Shown: positions 63,989 through 64,000 of the stretch, piece after piece
Layout of the letters: every line of letters starts with the position of its first letter
How positions within the stretch are numbered: position 1 is the first letter of the stretch
NCBI GenBank assembly: GCA_039818345.1
Contig: JBCBUC010000002.1
Span: 124,001-188,000, forward strand
Origin: Parvularcula sp039818345
GTDB taxonomy: Bacteria > Pseudomonadota > Alphaproteobacteria > Caulobacterales > Parvularculaceae
Reading direction: 5' to 3'
DNA length: 64,000 nt
Position numbers and translations under genes: made by a program
The notes under the pieces: generated by a model
Databases searched by the model: none
The model's input: the letters and a program-made list of their open reading frames with translations, nothing else
What the model was told of the DNA's origin: nothing

Positions 63989-64000
63989 AAGTTTCGTTCG

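Noticed and set aside
1..64000. CRISPR arrays, insertion sequences, integrases and replication origin boxes
   Set aside because: No regularly spaced repeats, transposase-like genes or clusters of DnaA boxes were seen.

Overview
The window is a GC-rich stretch of an alphaproteobacterial chromosome. The tRNA-dihydrouridine synthase gene next to ntrYX, the DUF2842-ctaA pair, rplM-rpsI, lipB, two TonB-dependent receptors and a VPLP-CTERM surface protein fit a marine, oligotrophic, Parvularcula/Hyphomonas/Caulobacter-like bacterium. The exact genus cannot be fixed from sequence reading alone.

Positions 1-33.7 kb look like a core backbone. They hold the 3' part of dusB, then ntrY-ntrX without ntrBC, a dienelactone-hydrolase-like gene and a prepilin peptidase. 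Next come a highly biased two-module surface lipoprotein, a TonB-dependent receptor and a complete, tightly overlapping type II secretion operon (gspC-D-E-F-G-H-I-J-K-L-M-N) that ends in a small unrecognised lipoprotein. A cation-diffusion transporter, a LOG-family enzyme, a LysM protein, an acetyltransferase, heme A synthase, rplM-rpsI, a secreted triple-repeat protein, a drug/metabolite transporter, a single-domain response regulator and lipB follow. This part ends at a tRNA-Leu(GAG).

From about 33.9 kb to the end the content is accessory. One block (33.9-42.6 kb) is a probable uptake-and-catabolism unit: an envelope VOC lipoprotein, an SDR and a membrane PQQ dehydrogenase in one operon. 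They are divergent from a TonB-dependent receptor and followed by an epoxide-hydrolase-like enzyme and its TetR regulator. The next block (42.8-48.6 kb) pairs an ECF sigma factor (ECF43-like) with a membrane Ser/Thr kinase carrying a helical-repeat domain, divergent from a glycine-rich secreted protein with a VPLP-CTERM sorting tail. After a C45-type acyltransferase/peptidase comes a translationally coupled pair of photolyase-like proteins. The second of these seems to have its FAD domain first and an antenna-like alpha/beta domain last.

The final 10 kb holds a cupin divergent from an AraC regulator with its own cupin-like sensor domain and a frameshifted PQQ-type beta-propeller lipoprotein. 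It also has a TetR, and a ferritin-like di-iron protein divergent from a second AraC regulator, with two matched palindromes between them. A lipocalin-like protein, a tandem of tautomerase-superfamily genes (one with Pro-1, one without), a DoxX protein, a flavin monooxygenase and a small membrane-anchored hypothetical close the window. This looks like several small, separately regulated oxidative/catabolic modules.

No CRISPR array, insertion sequence, integrase or replication origin was seen.
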